The position numbers and the translations under genes are program-made. The notes below the pieces were generated by a model, which saw only the letters and a list, made by a program, of their open reading frames with translations, searched no databases and had not been told where the DNA came from. A stretch of 64,000 nucleotides of DNA. It comes from Herbaspirillum sp. YR522 (GTDB taxonomy: Bacteria; Pseudomonadota; Gammaproteobacteria; Burkholderiales; Burkholderiaceae_D). The stretch spans positions 1 through 64,000 of the forward strand of contig NZ_AKJA01000103.1 in the NCBI RefSeq assembly GCF_000282575.1, read 5' to 3'. The first letter of the stretch is position 1; each line of letters opens with the position of its first letter. Below, piece by piece: positions 36,999-47,831 of the stretch.

Positions 36999-38593
36999 GC
37001 TATTTTCCTCATCACTATCGGGTTATCCTGCGGCGCCATCGTCAGCGCCTCACCCAGCTTGAACACCGCCACCGCGTCCGACAAGGTAGCGGCCTGGTCG
37101 CGCATGCTCTGCGCCGAGGCCGCGGCCTCCTCGACCAGGGCGGCGTTGCGCTGGGTCATGTTATCCATCAATGCAATCTTTTCGTTGATACTCTCGATGC
37201 CGCGCGTCTGCTCGTCGCTGGCGGCGGCGATCTCGCCCACCACCGCGGCGATATTGCGCACCGCCGCGACCACGTCGTTCATCGTCTCGCCGGCCTCGCC
37301 CACCATGGCACTGCCGGCCTGCACCTTCTGCACCGAGTCCGAGATCAGGCCCGAGATTTCACGGGCCGCCGCCGCCGAACGCTGCGCCAGGCTGCGCACC
37401 TCGGAGGCGACCACCGCAAAGCCACGGCCCTGCTCGCCGGCCCGGGCGGCTTCCACGGCGGCATTGAGCGCCAGGATATTGGTCTGGAACGCAATGCTGT
37501 CGATGACGCCGGTAATCTCGCGGATACGGCCCGAGCTGTCCTTGATCTGGTCCATCGTCTGCACCATGTTGCCCACCTTCTCGCCGCCGCGCCGCGCCAC
37601 TTCCGAGGCCGCCAGCACCAGTCGATTGGCTTGCTGGGCATTGTCGCCGTTGTGCCGCACCGCCTCGGTCAACTGGCTCATCGAGGCCGCCGTATGCTGC
37701 AGCGACACCGCCTGCGCCTCGGTACGTTCGGACAGGTCGGCATTGCCGGCGGCGATCTCGCCCGATACCACGGCAATGGCCTGGGTGCCTGACCGCACCC
37801 CACCGACGATGCCGGCAAGCTGCGTGTTCATGCGCCCCAGGGCGTCGAGCAGCTTGCCGATCTCGTCACCGCCCTTGGAGACGATACGCGAACTCAGGTC
37901 GCCGTGCGCGACCCGGGTCGCGACCTCGACTGCCTTGTTGAGCGGGCGCACGATGCTGCGCCGTATGGCCCAGGCAAAACTTCCGCCGACGGCCACGCCG
38001 AGACCGCAGATGGCAAACAGCATCCAGGTCAGGCGGCGATCGGCCTGCACCGAATTGTCCAGCACGGCGCGTACCTGCGACTGCTGGATCAGCAGCAGGC
38101 GTTCCACCACCGCCACGGCGCGCTTGTTGGCCGGGTCCACGCGGGTGGCGATGATCTGCCCGGCATGTTCGATGTTGAATGCCAACGCATCGTTGAGCGC
38201 CTCTTTCAATGCCTCGTCGGTCTCGCGCTGCAGGTTGCCGATCTCGGCCAGCAGCTTGCCTTCGGCGTCATCGGCACCCAAGCTGCGAAAGCGGCTCAGG
38301 GCCGTTTCGTATTGCTTGTTGCTGGCCACCACCAACGCCGCCTCGCGCTGCATGTTCTCGACCTCGGTCTGCAGGGCGATGTTGCGCATGGCGATGCCAC
38401 CGGTAAGGATGGCGCTCTTCATGCGCTCGGCCAATACGCTTTTCTCGCTCGGCCGTTCCAGCTCGCCGATCATTTGCGCCTTGTTTTGGTTGGTCAGCAG
38501 CGAGGTCGCCGCCACCACCGCCACCAGCGTACCCAATACCAGACCGAAACCGACGATGAGTCGTGCCCCAATCGACAGATGACGAATATGCAT
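36983..38593 (-). CDS. Methyl-accepting chemotaxis protein
   Basis: The 536-residue receptor has membrane helices at about 10-33 and 190-213 around a four-helix-type periplasmic domain ([20 protein letters not shown]). HAMP (about 214-266) and a full signalling domain follow, with [19 protein letters not shown] and [19 protein letters not shown] at the tip. The tail shows no typical NWETF-type pentapeptide. Lying inside the uptake operon, it probably guides swimming toward the transported compound or a breakdown product. The longer frame upstream of 38593 lacks homology. Confidence 0.93.
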   Translation of the reverse strand: MHIRHLSIGARLIVGFGLVLGTLVAVVAATSLLTNQNKAQMIGELERPSEKSVLAERMKSAILTGGIAMRNIALQTEVENMQREAALVVASNKQYETALSRFRSLGADDAEGKLLAEIGNLQRETDEALKEALNDALAFNIEHAGQIIATRVDPANKRAVAVVERLLLIQQSQVRAVLDNSVQADRRLTWMLFAICGLGVAVGGSFAWAIRRSIVRPLNKAVEVATRVAHGDLSSRIVSKGGDEIGKLLDALGRMNTQLAGIVGGVRSGTQAIAVVSGEIAAGNADLSERTEAQAVSLQHTAASMSQLTEAVRHNGDNAQQANRLVLAASEVARRGGEKVGNMVQTMDQIKDSSGRIREITGVIDSIAFQTNILALNAAVEAARAGEQGRGFAVVASEVRSLAQRSAAAAREISGLISDSVQKVQAGSAMVGEAGETMNDVVAAVRNIAAVVGEIAAASDEQTRGIESINEKIALMDNMTQRNAALVEEAAASAQSMRDQAATLSDAVAVFKLGEALTMAPQDNPIVMRKIAWKHS

Positions 38594-38670
38594 GCCGCGT
38601 TCCCCCCCGAGATAAAGCTGACTGCAGATGCAATGACAACGCCGATGCCGACGTCGCCGCTGGGTCACCG

Positions 38671-39543
38671 CTACGCCTGTGCCTCCAGGCGTTGTGCTGC
38701 GTATTGCGCAAGTTCCTGCAGGAAACCGTTGATGTCGCGCTGCAGGACATCGAAGCCTTCGTTCTTCTCGAAGGTCTTTTCATCCATGTAGGTGCCGCGC
38801 TTGATCTCTACCTGCACGCTATGCCGCCCCTGTTGCGGGGCGCCGTAGTTGGTCACGATGTAGCCGCCCTGGTATGGGGTGTTGATCAGCACCTTGTAAC
38901 CCTTGGCGTCGAAGCAGCGCGCTACCCATTCGGTGAACTCCGAGGACGCCGAGGTGCCATTGCGGTCGCTCACCACGATATCCGGACGCACTGCGCCATT
39001 GTCCACGTTCATGGCGTTGCCGACCGATTTCATCGAATGGCAATTGATGTGCCAGACCTTGCCGAAACGCTCGTGGGCGGTATCGAGCTGGGCCTTCAAT
39101 ACGCTGTGGTAAGGCAGGTAGTACTGGTCGAGCCGGCCCTTGATCTCGCGTGTGCTCAACTTGCCGGCATACATGGGCACGCCCGGCAACGCATTGAGGC
39201 GGATCAGTCCCATGCCGCGCTTGCACGCCGCCGATGGCGCCAGCGGCGTGGGCCAGGGTTCGTCCAGCAGGGTGTCATCGATGTCGTCGGGGGCGCGGTT
39301 GGGGTCGATGTAGGCACGCGGGAAACGTGCCGCCAGCAACGGCGCGCCGATACCGGGCGCACCGCTCCAGAGCTCGTCGACGAAGGCATCCCAGGTGGTG
39401 TTGAGTGCCTCCGGCGGTGCCACGATGCCGGTGTTGAACGGATAGGTGGTGCCGCTGTGGGGCGAATCGATCACGATGGGCAGATGCCGCTCGGCGGTAC
39501 CGGGGCGGGTCAGCGCATAGACCTGGTTGATGGATTTGATCAT
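38671..39543 (-). CDS. N-formylglutamate amidohydrolase-like enzyme
   Basis: The enzyme is 290 residues with the family's metal-site motifs: [40 protein letters not shown] and [11 protein letters not shown]. Known members release formate from N-formylglutamate in histidine breakdown; relatives cleave other N-acyl amino acids. No hut genes are nearby. It overlaps the ATPase gene by four bases within a peptide-uptake operon, so its substrate is more likely a product of the imported compound. Confidence 0.88.
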   Translation of the reverse strand: MIKSINQVYALTRPGTAERHLPIVIDSPHSGTTYPFNTGIVAPPEALNTTWDAFVDELWSGAPGIGAPLLAARFPRAYIDPNRAPDDIDDTLLDEPWPTPLAPSAACKRGMGLIRLNALPGVPMYAGKLSTREIKGRLDQYYLPYHSVLKAQLDTAHERFGKVWHINCHSMKSVGNAMNVDNGAVRPDIVVSDRNGTSASSEFTEWVARCFDAKGYKVLINTPYQGGYIVTNYGAPQQGRHSVQVEIKRGTYMDEKTFEKNEGFDVLQRDINGFLQELAQYAAQRLEAQA

Positions 39544-40559
39544 TGCATTGCTTGAAAGTGGATGGGGCGTGAAATATCGGCATCGTTGAGGTGGCACGCC
39601 GACCAATGGCCGCTTTCGATTTCCACCAGCGGCGGGCGCTCGCTGCTGCAACGTGGCATGGCATGCGGGCAGCGCGGGTGGAAGGTGCAACCCGACGGTG
39701 GATTGAGCGGGCTGGGCAGCTCGCCCTGGATCGGACGGTGCTCCACCACCTTGGCGTCCAGGCGCGGGGCGTCGGCGATCAGCGCCCGGGTATAGGGATG
39801 GTTGGGGCGGTCGAACACCGAGCGGGTGTCGGCCAGTTCGACGATGCGGCCCAGGTACATGATCGCCACGCGGTCGGCGATGTATTCGACCACCGCCAGG
39901 TTGTGGCTGATGAACAGGTAGGTCAGCCCCTTGGATTCACGCAGGTCCATGAACAGGTTGAGGATCTGCGCCTGCACCGACACGTCCAGCGCCGAGACCG
40001 CCTCGTCGCACACCACGAACTTGGGGTTCAGGGCCAGCGCGCGGGCAATCGCGATACGCTGGCGCTGCCCACCCGAGAACTGGTGCGCAAAGCGGGTCGC
40101 GTAGCTGGGATCGAGGCCGACCTGCTTGAGCAGCGCGGCCACGAACTCGGGCGCATCCTTCTTCTGCACCAGGCCATGGTAGATCGCCGCTTCGCTGATG
40201 ACCTGGTCGATGCGCTGGCGCGGGTTGAGCGAGGCATAGGGGTTCTGGAACACCATCTGGATATTCAGGTGGGTCTCGACGCTGGGCTCGGTGATATCGC
40301 GCCCGTCGAAGGCCAGGCTGCCGCTGCTGGCCGGCAGCAGGCCGGCGATCATGCGCCCGACGGTGGACTTCCCACAGCCGGATTCGCCGACCAGGCCCAG
40401 CACTTCACCGCTCTCGACGGTGAGCGAGACGTCGCTCACCGCATGCACCTTCGGCTGTTGCTTGACCGGCAGCCCGACTTTTCCGGCCAGGCGGGAAAAG
40501 CTGCTCTGCTTGTGGCTGAAGCTCTTGGACAAGTTGGTGGTTTGCAGCATGGTGGTCAT
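39540..40559 (-). CDS. Oligopeptide/dipeptide ABC importer ATPase (OppF/DppF type)
   Basis: A 339-residue ABC ATPase with GLVGESGCGKSTVGRMIAGL (Walker A), FSGGQRQRIAIARAL (signature) and VVCDEAVSALDVS (Walker B). The C-terminal OppD/F domain has the cysteine set CTFHPRCPHAMPRC, which binds an iron-sulfur cluster in this family. It starts two bases after the OppD-type gene and overlaps the amidohydrolase gene. Confidence 0.94.
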   Translation of the reverse strand: MTTMLQTTNLSKSFSHKQSSFSRLAGKVGLPVKQQPKVHAVSDVSLTVESGEVLGLVGESGCGKSTVGRMIAGLLPASSGSLAFDGRDITEPSVETHLNIQMVFQNPYASLNPRQRIDQVISEAAIYHGLVQKKDAPEFVAALLKQVGLDPSYATRFAHQFSGGQRQRIAIARALALNPKFVVCDEAVSALDVSVQAQILNLFMDLRESKGLTYLFISHNLAVVEYIADRVAIMYLGRIVELADTRSVFDRPNHPYTRALIADAPRLDAKVVEHRPIQGELPSPLNPPSGCTFHPRCPHAMPRCSSERPPLVEIESGHWSACHLNDADISRPIHFQAMQ

Positions 40560-40561
40560 GA

Positions 40562-41518
<957 letters not shown>

Positions 41519-41579
41519 GATCTTGCCTCAGTGTTCGCCGTAATGACGGACGTGATTATTATTGACGTGGTAAGCCAGC

Positions 41580-42524
41580 TTAATGGTCCAGCTTCGGATT
41601 GAGCGCCACCCGCAGGCGGTCGCCCACCAGGCTGACCGAAATGACCAGCAGCACCAGTGCAATGCCCGGGAACACGCTGATCCAGTACTGGTTGGAAAGC
41701 ATGTAGTCGAAACCGTTGGAAATGAGCAGGCCCAGCGACGGCTTGGTCTGTGGCAGGCCGATCCCCAGGAAGCTCATGGTCGCCTCCAGCGTGATGGCGT
41801 TGGCCATCTGGTTGGTGGTGGTGACGATCAGCGGTGCCATGCAGTTGGGCAGCACGTGGCGAAACATGATGCGACGCGCCGGCAGGCCCTGGCCCAGCGC
41901 CGCCTCGATGTATTCCTTGCTGCGCTCGACCATCGCGATGCCGCGCACGTTACGGGCAAAGATGGCCCACTGCACCAGCACCAGCGCCATCAGGGTCTTG
42001 TCCACCCCCTGCCCCAGCACCGCCAGCAGCACCAGCGCCACCAGAATGGTCGGGATACTGAGCTGCACGTCAACCACCCGCATGATGATGGCGTCGACCT
42101 TGCCACCGAAGTAGGCCGAGATCAGGCCCATGCAGGTGCCCACCGCCAACGCCGCCAGCGCACTGGCCACGCCGATGCCCAGGCTGATGCGCAGGCCGTA
42201 GAAGATGGCGCTGAGCATGTCGCGTCCGGCGCCGTCGGTACCCAGCACATAGGTCATCTTGCCGTCGGCGCTTTGATCGCCGGGGCGGTGCTCGGCTTCC
42301 ATGATCGAGACCTGGGTCAGGTCGTACGGGTCTTGCGGTGCGATCACCGGTGCCAGGATCGCCACCACTACCAGCAGCACCAGCAGCAAGGCGGCGATGG
42401 TGCCGACCCGGCTCTTGCGGTAACGGCGCAGCAGCGCCCGGTAGGGATGCTCGGCCGGCGCCGGGGCCGGCTCCATCGGCTGGGGTGAAATGGCTTGGGT
42501 GTCTATGTCGTTCATCTTCATCAT
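41580..42524 (-). CDS. Dipeptide/oligopeptide ABC permease (DppC/OppC type)
   Basis: The protein is 314 residues. A cytoplasmic N-terminus is followed by a first membrane helix (GTIAALLLVLLVVVAILAPVIA), a periplasmic segment with YVLGTDGAGRDML, and four to five further helices. The EAA loop is EAALGQGLPARRIMFRHVLPN. Typical of the second permease of dipeptide importers. Two adjacent ATG codons make the start uncertain by one residue. Confidence 0.94.
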   Translation of the reverse strand: MMKMNDIDTQAISPQPMEPAPAPAEHPYRALLRRYRKSRVGTIAALLLVLLVVVAILAPVIAPQDPYDLTQVSIMEAEHRPGDQSADGKMTYVLGTDGAGRDMLSAIFYGLRISLGIGVASALAALAVGTCMGLISAYFGGKVDAIIMRVVDVQLSIPTILVALVLLAVLGQGVDKTLMALVLVQWAIFARNVRGIAMVERSKEYIEAALGQGLPARRIMFRHVLPNCMAPLIVTTTNQMANAITLEATMSFLGIGLPQTKPSLGLLISNGFDYMLSNQYWISVFPGIALVLLVISVSLVGDRLRVALNPKLDH

Positions 42525-42597
42525 GGTTCGGCGCGCACGCCGCTCCCTCTCTGTCTGCTCTGCCGTCGAAGCGGCATGGTTCTGTGTCTGGGTGGAA

Positions 42598-43569
42598 TCA
42601 GGCGGCCTTGGTGCGCAGTCTCGGGTCGAGCACCAGGTAGAGCATGTCGACCGTGAAGTTGATGATCACGTACAACAGCAACACCACCATCAGGTAAGCC
42701 ACCACCACCGGCCGGTCCAGCTGCAGCACCGAATCGATGATCAGCTTGCCCATGCCGGGCCAGGCGAAGATGGTTTCGGTGATCAGCGAGAAAGCGATCA
42801 GGTGACCGAACTCGATACCCATGACGGTGACGATGGGAATCATCACGTTGGGCATGATATGGCGCACCATCAGGCGCAGCGGGCCCACGCCCTTGGCGCG
42901 CGCGAACTTGACGTATTCCTGCACCGCCACTTCACGGGTGCCGGCTTCGGTCATGCGCATGACCAGCGCCACATTGTGCAGGGCCAGGGTACAGGCCGGC
43001 AGGATCACGAACTTGATGCCGTCCCAGGTCAGGAAGCTGACCTGGATACCCAGCAGCGAGGTGGTCTCACCGCGCCCGCCGGAAGGCAACCACCCCAGGT
43101 TCACCGAGAACACCAGGATCAGGATCAGGCCCAGCCAGAACACCGGCACGGTCACGCCGAAGATCGAGAAGGCCATGGCGAACTTGTGCAGCGCAGTGCC
43201 CGGACGCAGGCCCGACCACAGTCCCAGGGGAATGCCGAAGACGGCCGACAGCAGCAGGGCCATGATGGCCAGCTCGAAGGTGGCCGGCATGCGCTCGAAG
43301 ATCAGGGCAATGGCGGAGCGGTTGAAGACAAACGAATTGCCCATGTCGCCGTGCAATGCATTACCCAGGAAACGCAGGTATTGCTGGTAGACCGGCAAGT
43401 CCAGGCCCAGGGCATGCGAGGCACGCTGGATTTCCTCAAGGGAGGCATCGGGTGCCACCAGCAGGTGGATCGGATCGCCCACCAGGTTGATGCCGACAAA
43501 TGCCAGGATCGACATCACGAATATCACGAGCACGCTTTGCAGCGCCCGCTTCAACATCATCTCAAACAT
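42598..43569 (-). CDS. Dipeptide/oligopeptide ABC permease (DppB/OppB type)
   Basis: A 323-residue permease with six membrane helices. The N-terminus is KRALQSVLVIFVMSILAFV, followed by NPLHLL-like GDPIHLLVAPDASLEEI and the EAA loop VKFARAKGVGPLRLMVRHIMPNV. First gene of the operon that runs down to the CapA-like gene. A strong promoter overlapped by GTATCG/CGATAC repeats lies about 135 bases upstream. Confidence 0.94.
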   Translation of the reverse strand: MFEMMLKRALQSVLVIFVMSILAFVGINLVGDPIHLLVAPDASLEEIQRASHALGLDLPVYQQYLRFLGNALHGDMGNSFVFNRSAIALIFERMPATFELAIMALLLSAVFGIPLGLWSGLRPGTALHKFAMAFSIFGVTVPVFWLGLILILVFSVNLGWLPSGGRGETTSLLGIQVSFLTWDGIKFVILPACTLALHNVALVMRMTEAGTREVAVQEYVKFARAKGVGPLRLMVRHIMPNVMIPIVTVMGIEFGHLIAFSLITETIFAWPGMGKLIIDSVLQLDRPVVVAYLMVVLLLYVIINFTVDMLYLVLDPRLRTKAA

Positions 43570-43680
43570 GCTTGCTCTCCACTCCTCTTCTGGGCCCTGC
43601 GGCCTCGTCTGCTCGAACCCCACTGGACAAGCATGCTCTTCAAAACTGGTCAGGGCTAGCTGTTCCGGTGCTGGCTTATT

Positions 43681-43722
43681 CGATACGCTGTATCGTTAAG
43701 CGATACTATATATCACGTATCG
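43681..43722. promoter_or_regulatory. Operator cluster GTATCG/CGATAC before the permease operon
   Basis: Four half-sites: CGATAC 43681-43686, GTATCG 43690-43695, CGATAC 43701-43706 and GTATCG 43717-43722. The central pair forms GTATCG-N5-CGATAC, identical in design to the site on the porin promoter. It overlaps the -10 and start of transcription, so a repressor bound here would block the promoter. IclR-type regulator proposed. Confidence 0.65.
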
Positions 43723-43734
43723 ACACGATGTCAA
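43705..43734 (-). promoter_or_regulatory. Sigma-70 promoter of the permease operon
   Basis: On the minus strand a perfect TTGACA (43734-43729) and TATAGT (43710-43705) are 18 bases apart. Confidence 0.7.
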
Positions 43735-43931
43735 AATAAACTTGGATGTTTTTAGGGCCTTGCTCATCGGCCGCAAACCCCGTGCGAAAGCGGTGCGCAG
43801 CCGTTATTGCATGCACTGCTTTCGCGCCGGTTTTTGCATCGCAGCATGGCATTTGCACCATCGCGATGCGCCCCTTGTCGAGCGCGGTCATTGCATTTGT
43901 GGCATCGCCGCAAATCCGGACCGCGGCCGGG

Positions 43932-45863
43932 CTATCGACTCACCACCGGCAGGATCACGTGCGAGGGACGTTGGGCATCGACGTAGATCCGGTTGGCCGC
44001 CACCCGCGGCTCGCTGGCCACGCCTTCGTCGGCGCCGGTATTGGGATTGCAGTCGAAGCGGGGGAAGTTGCTGCTCGACACGTCGACCCGGATCCGGTGC
44101 CCGGCCTTGAAAAGATTGCTGGTCGGGAAGGCATCGATGCGGATCCGGTAGACCTGGCCCGGCGTCATCAACGCGGGTTGCTCCCAGCTGTCGCGGTAGC
44201 GCACCCGCAGGATGCCGTCCGTCAGGTTCATGGCGTAGCCGTCGGGATAGTCCTCGTTGGGCGGATAGACATCGATCAGCTTGATGGTGAAGTCGGTATC
44301 GACGCAGTCCGACGATATCCACAGTTCGGCGCTGACGGCACCTGTTACTTCGACATCCTCCTGCAGCACCGGGCTCTGGAATACCAGCACGTCGGCCCGC
44401 GCGGCCAGCGCCTCGTAAGGAGGACGCACCCCGAAGCGGGCGGCATGTTCGTGCTGGTCGAAGGCCCCGCCCACCATCAACGGCTCGCCCGAGGTCACCG
44501 CCCCGCCCACCGTGGGCACTGGATGATGCGGGTCGTAGCGATAGGCCAGGTGCGCCTCGGTAGCGGCCGGCTGGTCGGTGGCGAGCAAGCCATCGGCATG
44601 CAGGTAGTGCGACTGCAACTGGGTGCCGGGAACCGGCCAGGACGGTTCGGCACGCCATGTGCCGCCATGCTCCATGCGCCCCTGGGCGTTGCGACGCCCG
44701 CTGCCGCCGCCCATGACGAACAGGCTCACCGGCGGCAACGGCGATGGCAGCTCCGGGTTGCCCTTGAGCCAACGCTCGAACCAGGCCAGGCGCAGAGCCA
44801 GGAAGTCGGGGGCCAGTTGCCCGTCGAGCGTGGCCTCGGGGCCGAAATCGACGTCGCCGGCGTAGGTCAGCGAACGGTTGCCGTGGGTCCATGGCCCCAG
44901 GATCAGGTTCACCGGATTTTTCTTCTTGCCCACCAGGCCCATGTAGTTTTCGGTAGCCGTGCGTGGATAGGGGTCGAACCAGGACGACATGTGGACCATG
45001 GCGGCGTCGCAGAAACGATCGTGATAACCCTGCGCGTACAGGCCGGGCCGGCGCCAGTAGGCATCGAACTTGCCATGGCGCCATTGCTCGAACAGGTATT
45101 GCTCGTACTCCGGGGCCAGTTGCAGGGGCGAATTTCCGGGCGTCCACTCCAGGCTGCGCTCGAACCACTCGCGCATGTCGACATCGCGCAGGGCGTCGGC
45201 ACGCGCCTCGTCACGCAGCACCTCGGGGCTTTCCAGCGCCTGGCGCAGCGCCCAGGTCGCCTGCTTCATCTCGAACGCGCCGCCCTGGCGGATGCCGCCC
45301 TGGTAGGCGTTGGAAAAACCGCCCGAATCCATGAACATGGCCACCACGCCCGGCGCCCCCAGGCTGGCCAGCGCCGCTTGCGTATGGGCCGCGTACGACA
45401 GGCCCATGGTACCGATGCGACCGGCGCTCCAGTCCTGGCGCACGATCCAGGCGCAGGTATCGTAGCCGTCCTCGGCGTCGCTGGTGTATTTGACGAATTC
45501 GCCTTCCGAGGCGTAGCGGCCGCGACAATCCTGGTAGACCACGGCATAGCCATGCTGCACGAAGTAGCTGGCCACCTGTTCGCGGGTCAGGGTCTCGGCG
45601 TTGCTGGCACTGCGCTCGCTGCGACTGGGAAGATGCTTGCCATAGGGCGTGCGTTCCAGGATCACCGGCGACTGCACGCCGTCGCGCGACTGCCGGGGCA
45701 GGTAGATATCGGTCGCCAGCAGCACGCCATCGCGCATCGGCACCATCACGTTGCGCAGCACGATCGGCGCCGCATCGGCCGGGGTGGAAGTGGCAGGAGC
45801 ACCGGCGACGGCATGGCCATCGGCGGCATTGTGGAGTTGGGTTGGAATAGTACGTGGGCGCAT
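43932..45863 (-). CDS. CocE/NonD-family hydrolase (X-Pro dipeptidyl-peptidase / alpha-amino-acid ester hydrolase type)
   Basis: The protein is 643 residues. The alpha/beta-hydrolase core (about 35-330) has nucleophile S156 in GTMGLSYAAH, an Asp in SSWFDPYPRT and a His in LGPWTHGN. A jelly-roll C-terminal domain follows (VTGAVSAELWISSDCVDTDFTIKL, then GHRIRVDVSSSNFPRFDCN). Family members cleave amino-acid esters, X-Pro peptides or beta-lactam side chains. No signal peptide is evident. The ATG at 45863 has no clear ribosome binding site, so the start is tentative. It lies between the binding-protein gene and the permease operon. Confidence 0.88.
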   Translation of the reverse strand: MRPRTIPTQLHNAADGHAVAGAPATSTPADAAPIVLRNVMVPMRDGVLLATDIYLPRQSRDGVQSPVILERTPYGKHLPSRSERSASNAETLTREQVASYFVQHGYAVVYQDCRGRYASEGEFVKYTSDAEDGYDTCAWIVRQDWSAGRIGTMGLSYAAHTQAALASLGAPGVVAMFMDSGGFSNAYQGGIRQGGAFEMKQATWALRQALESPEVLRDEARADALRDVDMREWFERSLEWTPGNSPLQLAPEYEQYLFEQWRHGKFDAYWRRPGLYAQGYHDRFCDAAMVHMSSWFDPYPRTATENYMGLVGKKKNPVNLILGPWTHGNRSLTYAGDVDFGPEATLDGQLAPDFLALRLAWFERWLKGNPELPSPLPPVSLFVMGGGSGRRNAQGRMEHGGTWRAEPSWPVPGTQLQSHYLHADGLLATDQPAATEAHLAYRYDPHHPVPTVGGAVTSGEPLMVGGAFDQHEHAARFGVRPPYEALAARADVLVFQSPVLQEDVEVTGAVSAELWISSDCVDTDFTIKLIDVYPPNEDYPDGYAMNLTDGILRVRYRDSWEQPALMTPGQVYRIRIDAFPTSNLFKAGHRIRVDVSSSNFPRFDCNPNTGADEGVASEPRVAANRIYVDAQRPSHVILPVVSR

Positions 45864-45956
45864 AGTCTGATGAAATGGATGAATGCAAGGCCCCCTCCGA
45901 GGCTGGCGCAGGCCAGCGGCGGATCCCGGGTATTGCGAAAAAAGCGGGGGGTGAAT

Positions 45957-45986
45957 CAAAAAAAGCGACGTCACGTATGACGCCGC
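45957..45986 (-). terminator. Terminator after the binding-protein gene
   Basis: GCGACGTCA pairs with TGACGCCGC around CGTA with one mismatch; a run of seven A on the plus side gives the minus-strand T-tract. The CocE-like gene may therefore depend on read-through or its own promoter. Confidence 0.7.
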
Positions 45987-46076
45987 AGATCGCACCGGCA
46001 CTTGGCCGGTCCAGTTTTTATTCGTCGTCCAACAGAGGCCAACCCCCTCCACCTCCCCTGCTGGCAACGTCTTATG

Positions 46077-47657
46077 TTATTTGGGACGGATATCCATGGC
46101 CATCGTGAAACCATCGGCACGCGGCGTGATGGTCAGGGTCTTCTTCATGGCCCAGGCCGAGTTGAGGTGCAGCAGCGGGATGATGGCGCCATCGTTCAAG
46201 GCCAGCGACGCCGCCTTCTGCTGCAATTGCTCACGGGCTTTTTCGTCGGTGGTGGCGGCAGCCTTGTCGATCAGGTCGTCGACTTCCTTGTTGCTGTAGC
46301 GGCCATAGTTGCTCACGCCGGTCACCTTGGCCTTGTCGAACGAGTGGACGGACGACACCAGGCCGGTCAGCGAATCGCCGGTCACCGCGCCGTTACCCAC
46401 CAGGAACACGCTGAACTCGGGCTCGCCGTTGGGACCGCCACCGAAGGCGCGGGTCTGGAACACCGAATAAGGCATGGTCGACACACCGGTCTTGATGCCG
46501 ATCTGGCTGAATACCTGCGCTACCGCTTCGCACAGCTTGGCGTCGTTGATATAGCGGTTGTTGGGGCAGTGGATGGTCAGGTTGAAGCCCGACTGGTAAC
46601 CGGCCTCGGCCAGCAGCGCCTTGGCCTTGGCCAGGTCGTAGGCCGGCAGCTTGAGCGCAGGGTCGTAGCCGAAGAAGCCCTTGGGGACCAGCTGAATCGC
46701 CGCGGTGGCATCGTCCTTCATCAGGAACTTGATGATGCCGTCGCGGTTGATGGCGGTCATCAGGGCCTGGCGCACCTTGGGATTCTTCAGCGGATTCTTG
46801 GCCAGCGGCTTGTCGTCGTCGCCCTTGATATAGGGCGAGACATCGCGCGACTGGTCCAGCGCCAGGTAGTTGAGCATGTACGAGGTGATCGACGCCAGCT
46901 GGTAGTTCCTGAACGACGCTTCCATGTTGGAGGTGATGTCGTTGATGATGTCGACCGAGTTCGACAGCAGTGCCGCCGCCCGTGCAGGTTCACGCGGGAT
47001 GAACTGGAAGGTCACCTTGTCCCATGGCTCCTTGTCGCCCCAATAGTCGGGGTTCTTGGCCAGCGTCAGGCTCTGGCCGTGCGCCCAGGTGGCGAACTTG
47101 TAGGGACCGCTGCCGATGGCCGACTTGCCATTGGCAAAACTCTCTTCATTGACGGTGTCGCCCAGCGACTTGGGCAGGATCGCGATCAGGCCCACGTTCT
47201 CGGGCAGCGTCGGGCTGACCCGCTTGGTCTTGACCTGCAGCAGCAGCGGGCCGGTCACCGACACCGACTCGACATCCTTGAGGTAGGAGCGGAACGTGCG
47301 CGGACCGGACAGGCCCATGGCGCGGTCGATCGAATATTTCACATCGTCGGCGGTAAGCGCGGCACCGTTGGTGAACTTGACGTTGGGGCGCAGCTTGAAT
47401 TCCCAGGTGGTCGGGTTGACCATGCGCCAGGACAGGGCCAACGATGGCTTGGGGCGTAACTGGTGGTCTTGCGCCACCAGAGAATCGTAGACGTGTGCCC
47501 AGATGTTGCGATTGGCACCGTTGAGCACATGTGGATCAGCAGAAGTGACTTCTGCCTTGAAACCGATCTTCAGGTCGGCGGCGACAGTGGCGCCGCTAAC
47601 GCAGATGGATGCGGCCAGGCATAACATTGCCAGCCCTCTTCTTGCTGCTCTCAACAT
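46077..47657 (-). CDS. Periplasmic dipeptide/oligopeptide-type substrate-binding protein
   Basis: The product is 526 residues with a signal peptide (MLRAARRGLAMLCLAASI, cleaved near residue 27). The family 5 solute-binding fold follows: LKIGFKAEVTSADPH, WEFKLRPNVKFTNGAALTADDV, IGSGPYKFATW and NPLKNPKVRQALMTAINRD. It delivers peptides or similar conjugates to the DppBC/OppDF-type importer encoded downstream. AAAGGTG precedes the start. A variant of the locus operator lies about 40 bases upstream. Confidence 0.94.
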   Translation of the reverse strand: MLRAARRGLAMLCLAASICVSGATVAADLKIGFKAEVTSADPHVLNGANRNIWAHVYDSLVAQDHQLRPKPSLALSWRMVNPTTWEFKLRPNVKFTNGAALTADDVKYSIDRAMGLSGPRTFRSYLKDVESVSVTGPLLLQVKTKRVSPTLPENVGLIAILPKSLGDTVNEESFANGKSAIGSGPYKFATWAHGQSLTLAKNPDYWGDKEPWDKVTFQFIPREPARAAALLSNSVDIINDITSNMEASFRNYQLASITSYMLNYLALDQSRDVSPYIKGDDDKPLAKNPLKNPKVRQALMTAINRDGIIKFLMKDDATAAIQLVPKGFFGYDPALKLPAYDLAKAKALLAEAGYQSGFNLTIHCPNNRYINDAKLCEAVAQVFSQIGIKTGVSTMPYSVFQTRAFGGGPNGEPEFSVFLVGNGAVTGDSLTGLVSSVHSFDKAKVTGVSNYGRYSNKEVDDLIDKAAATTDEKAREQLQQKAASLALNDGAIIPLLHLNSAWAMKKTLTITPRADGFTMAMDIRPK

Positions 47658-47697
47658 GGTTTCACCTTTCGTGATTTGTTTCACTAGAGAATACAAT

Positions 47698-47714
47698 ATA
47701 TCGACAAACAATAC
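47698..47714. promoter_or_regulatory. Variant operator before the binding-protein gene
   Basis: ATATCG-N5-CAATAC on the plus strand, matching GTATCG-N5-CGATAC at 10 of 12 arm positions with the same spacing, 41 bases before the start codon. The sequence TGTTTCACTA lies beside it, as it does beside the porin copy. Confidence 0.5.
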
Positions 47715-47753
47715 TTTTTTCTGCCAGCGATTGCAGCGCCGGCGCTCTTGCGG

Positions 47754-47784
47754 CAAAAAAGCCAATCCCGAATCCGGGATTGGC
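47754..47784 (-). terminator. Terminator of the porin gene
   Basis: GCCAATCCCG pairs with CGGGATTGGC around AATC, with six A on the plus side as the minus-strand T-tract. Confidence 0.92.
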
Positions 47785-47831
47785 AAAGAGGGCTCCTCAA
47801 GAGACAGAAGGTCACACTACTACAACAGCAA

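Larger units (their letters stand above)
43570..43931. other. Gene-free stretch holding the permease-operon promoter and operator
   Basis: These 362 bases lie between the CocE-like gene stop and the DppB-type start. They carry the promoter and operator at 43681-43734; the rest shows no coding signs. Confidence 0.6.
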